The position numbers were made by a program, and so were the translations under genes. Below, in pieces: positions 9,805 through 10,170 of a stretch of 10,170 nucleotides of DNA (position 1 is its first letter; each line of letters starts with the position of its first letter). Under the pieces are notes generated by a model. That model searched no databases. It was not told the origin of the DNA and saw only the letters and a list, made by a program, of their open reading frames with translations. Origin of the DNA: WOZL01 sp041678645 (GTDB lineage: Bacteria > Patescibacteriota > Dojkabacteria > SC72); the NCBI GenBank assembly GCA_041678645.1, contig JBAYNT010000019.1:1-10170 (forward strand), read 5' to 3'.

Positions 9805-10170
9805 CTAAAAGCTGTCCGTTAGCTTTACAAAGCCATCATTAGTAACAATACCCATATACTCATACATACTCCCCTTATACCCATCAGAAGATATAACATC
9901 CCAACCATTATCAGCAACATATATATCATTAGACTTAGTAACCTGACACTCAATACAAACAACCATACCATCCTTTAACAAATCACCAGTACCAGGCTCA
10001 CCATATGAAAGTATCTCAGGTTCATCATGCAAAGTCTTACCAATACCATGCGCAGCAAACTCCTCAAGAGTAGTATAACCATATTTCTTAGCAGTAGATC
10101 TTAGAGCATGAGATATATCACCAGTCCTATTACCAGCTACAGCCTGCTTACAACCATTCTCTGTGGCCTC
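9805..10170 (-). CDS. map: type I methionine aminopeptidase, C-terminal part (5' end outside window)
   Basis: 122 residues are open to the right edge in the frame ending at TAG 9805-9807; the gene starts beyond 10170. The visible part contains GNRTGDISHAL, then HGIGKTLHDEPEIL with the metal-ligand His in HGIG, then LKDGMVVCIECQV, where Glu stands at the metal-ligand position of the usual IEP, and SMYEYMGIV with the last ligand Glu, where the common YEHT is changed to YEYM. It removes initiator Met from nascent proteins. The Leu-His-Asp after GKT is encoded TTG CAT GAT, so a TTG 'start' at 10032 would be false. Confidence 0.92.
   Translation of the reverse strand, partial: EATENGCKQAVAGNRTGDISHALRSTAKKYGYTTLEEFAAHGIGKTLHDEPEILSYGEPGTGDLLKDGMVVCIECQVTKSNDIYVADNGWDVISSDGYKGSMYEYMGIVTNDGFVKLTDSF

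Noticed and set aside
1..10170. CRISPR array, rRNA, or UGA recoding to glycine
   Set aside because: No regularly spaced direct repeats or rRNA-like sequence was seen. All long genes are intact with UGA as stop, and the only gene ending in UGA ends right after its family C-terminus.

Overview
The window is AT-rich (about one third G+C by eye), compact bacterial DNA. It has a LexA-family repressor, NrdR, a type I methionine aminopeptidase and a bacterial-type tRNA-Pro. Almost every gene lacks a Shine-Dalgarno sequence. The only ribonucleotide reductase seen is the oxygen-sensitive class III enzyme, which implies growth without oxygen. This combination fits a small-genome anaerobe of the Patescibacteria/CPR type. 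That placement is inference. UGA reads as stop; nothing suggests an alternative code.

Layout. Positions 1-180 hold the 3' end of a small membrane protein gene (+), followed by a PEBP/YbhB-like gene (+) whose last codons and stop lie inside the opposite-strand tRNA-Pro(UGG). Next come a hairpin terminator and a Tic20/DUF4870-like membrane protein gene (-), divergent from a complete lexA-like gene (+). The lexA promoter carries four RGTATACY palindromes. Convergent with lexA, and overlapping it by 8 bp, is a minus-strand operon read nrdR - nrdD - a 44-codon gene - nrdG (7285 down to 1979). NrdD contains two LAGLIDADG inteins and ends before the glycyl-radical motif; that motif is on the 44-residue ORF at 2656-2790. 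Two NrdR-box-like sites overlap the predicted nrdR promoter. Divergent from nrdR is an HxGH nucleotidyltransferase gene (+), then a thioredoxin-reductase-like gene (-), a small secreted-protein gene (-) flanked by inverted repeats, and the 3' part of a methionine aminopeptidase gene (-) running off the right edge.

How it works together. NrdR senses (d)ATP and represses the operon. NrdG is the radical-SAM activase that would place the glycyl radical, here apparently on a separate small polypeptide, while the NrdD body supplies the active site after removal of two inteins. The thioredoxin-reductase-like protein could supply electrons. The most unusual points are the split glycyl-radical domain; the second NrdD intein, which seems to start with Pro and has Cys and Thr at class 3 positions; the clustered LexA-type operator; and the roughly 0.7-kb inverted-repeat-bounded cassette, which holds the only well-placed Shine-Dalgarno in the window.
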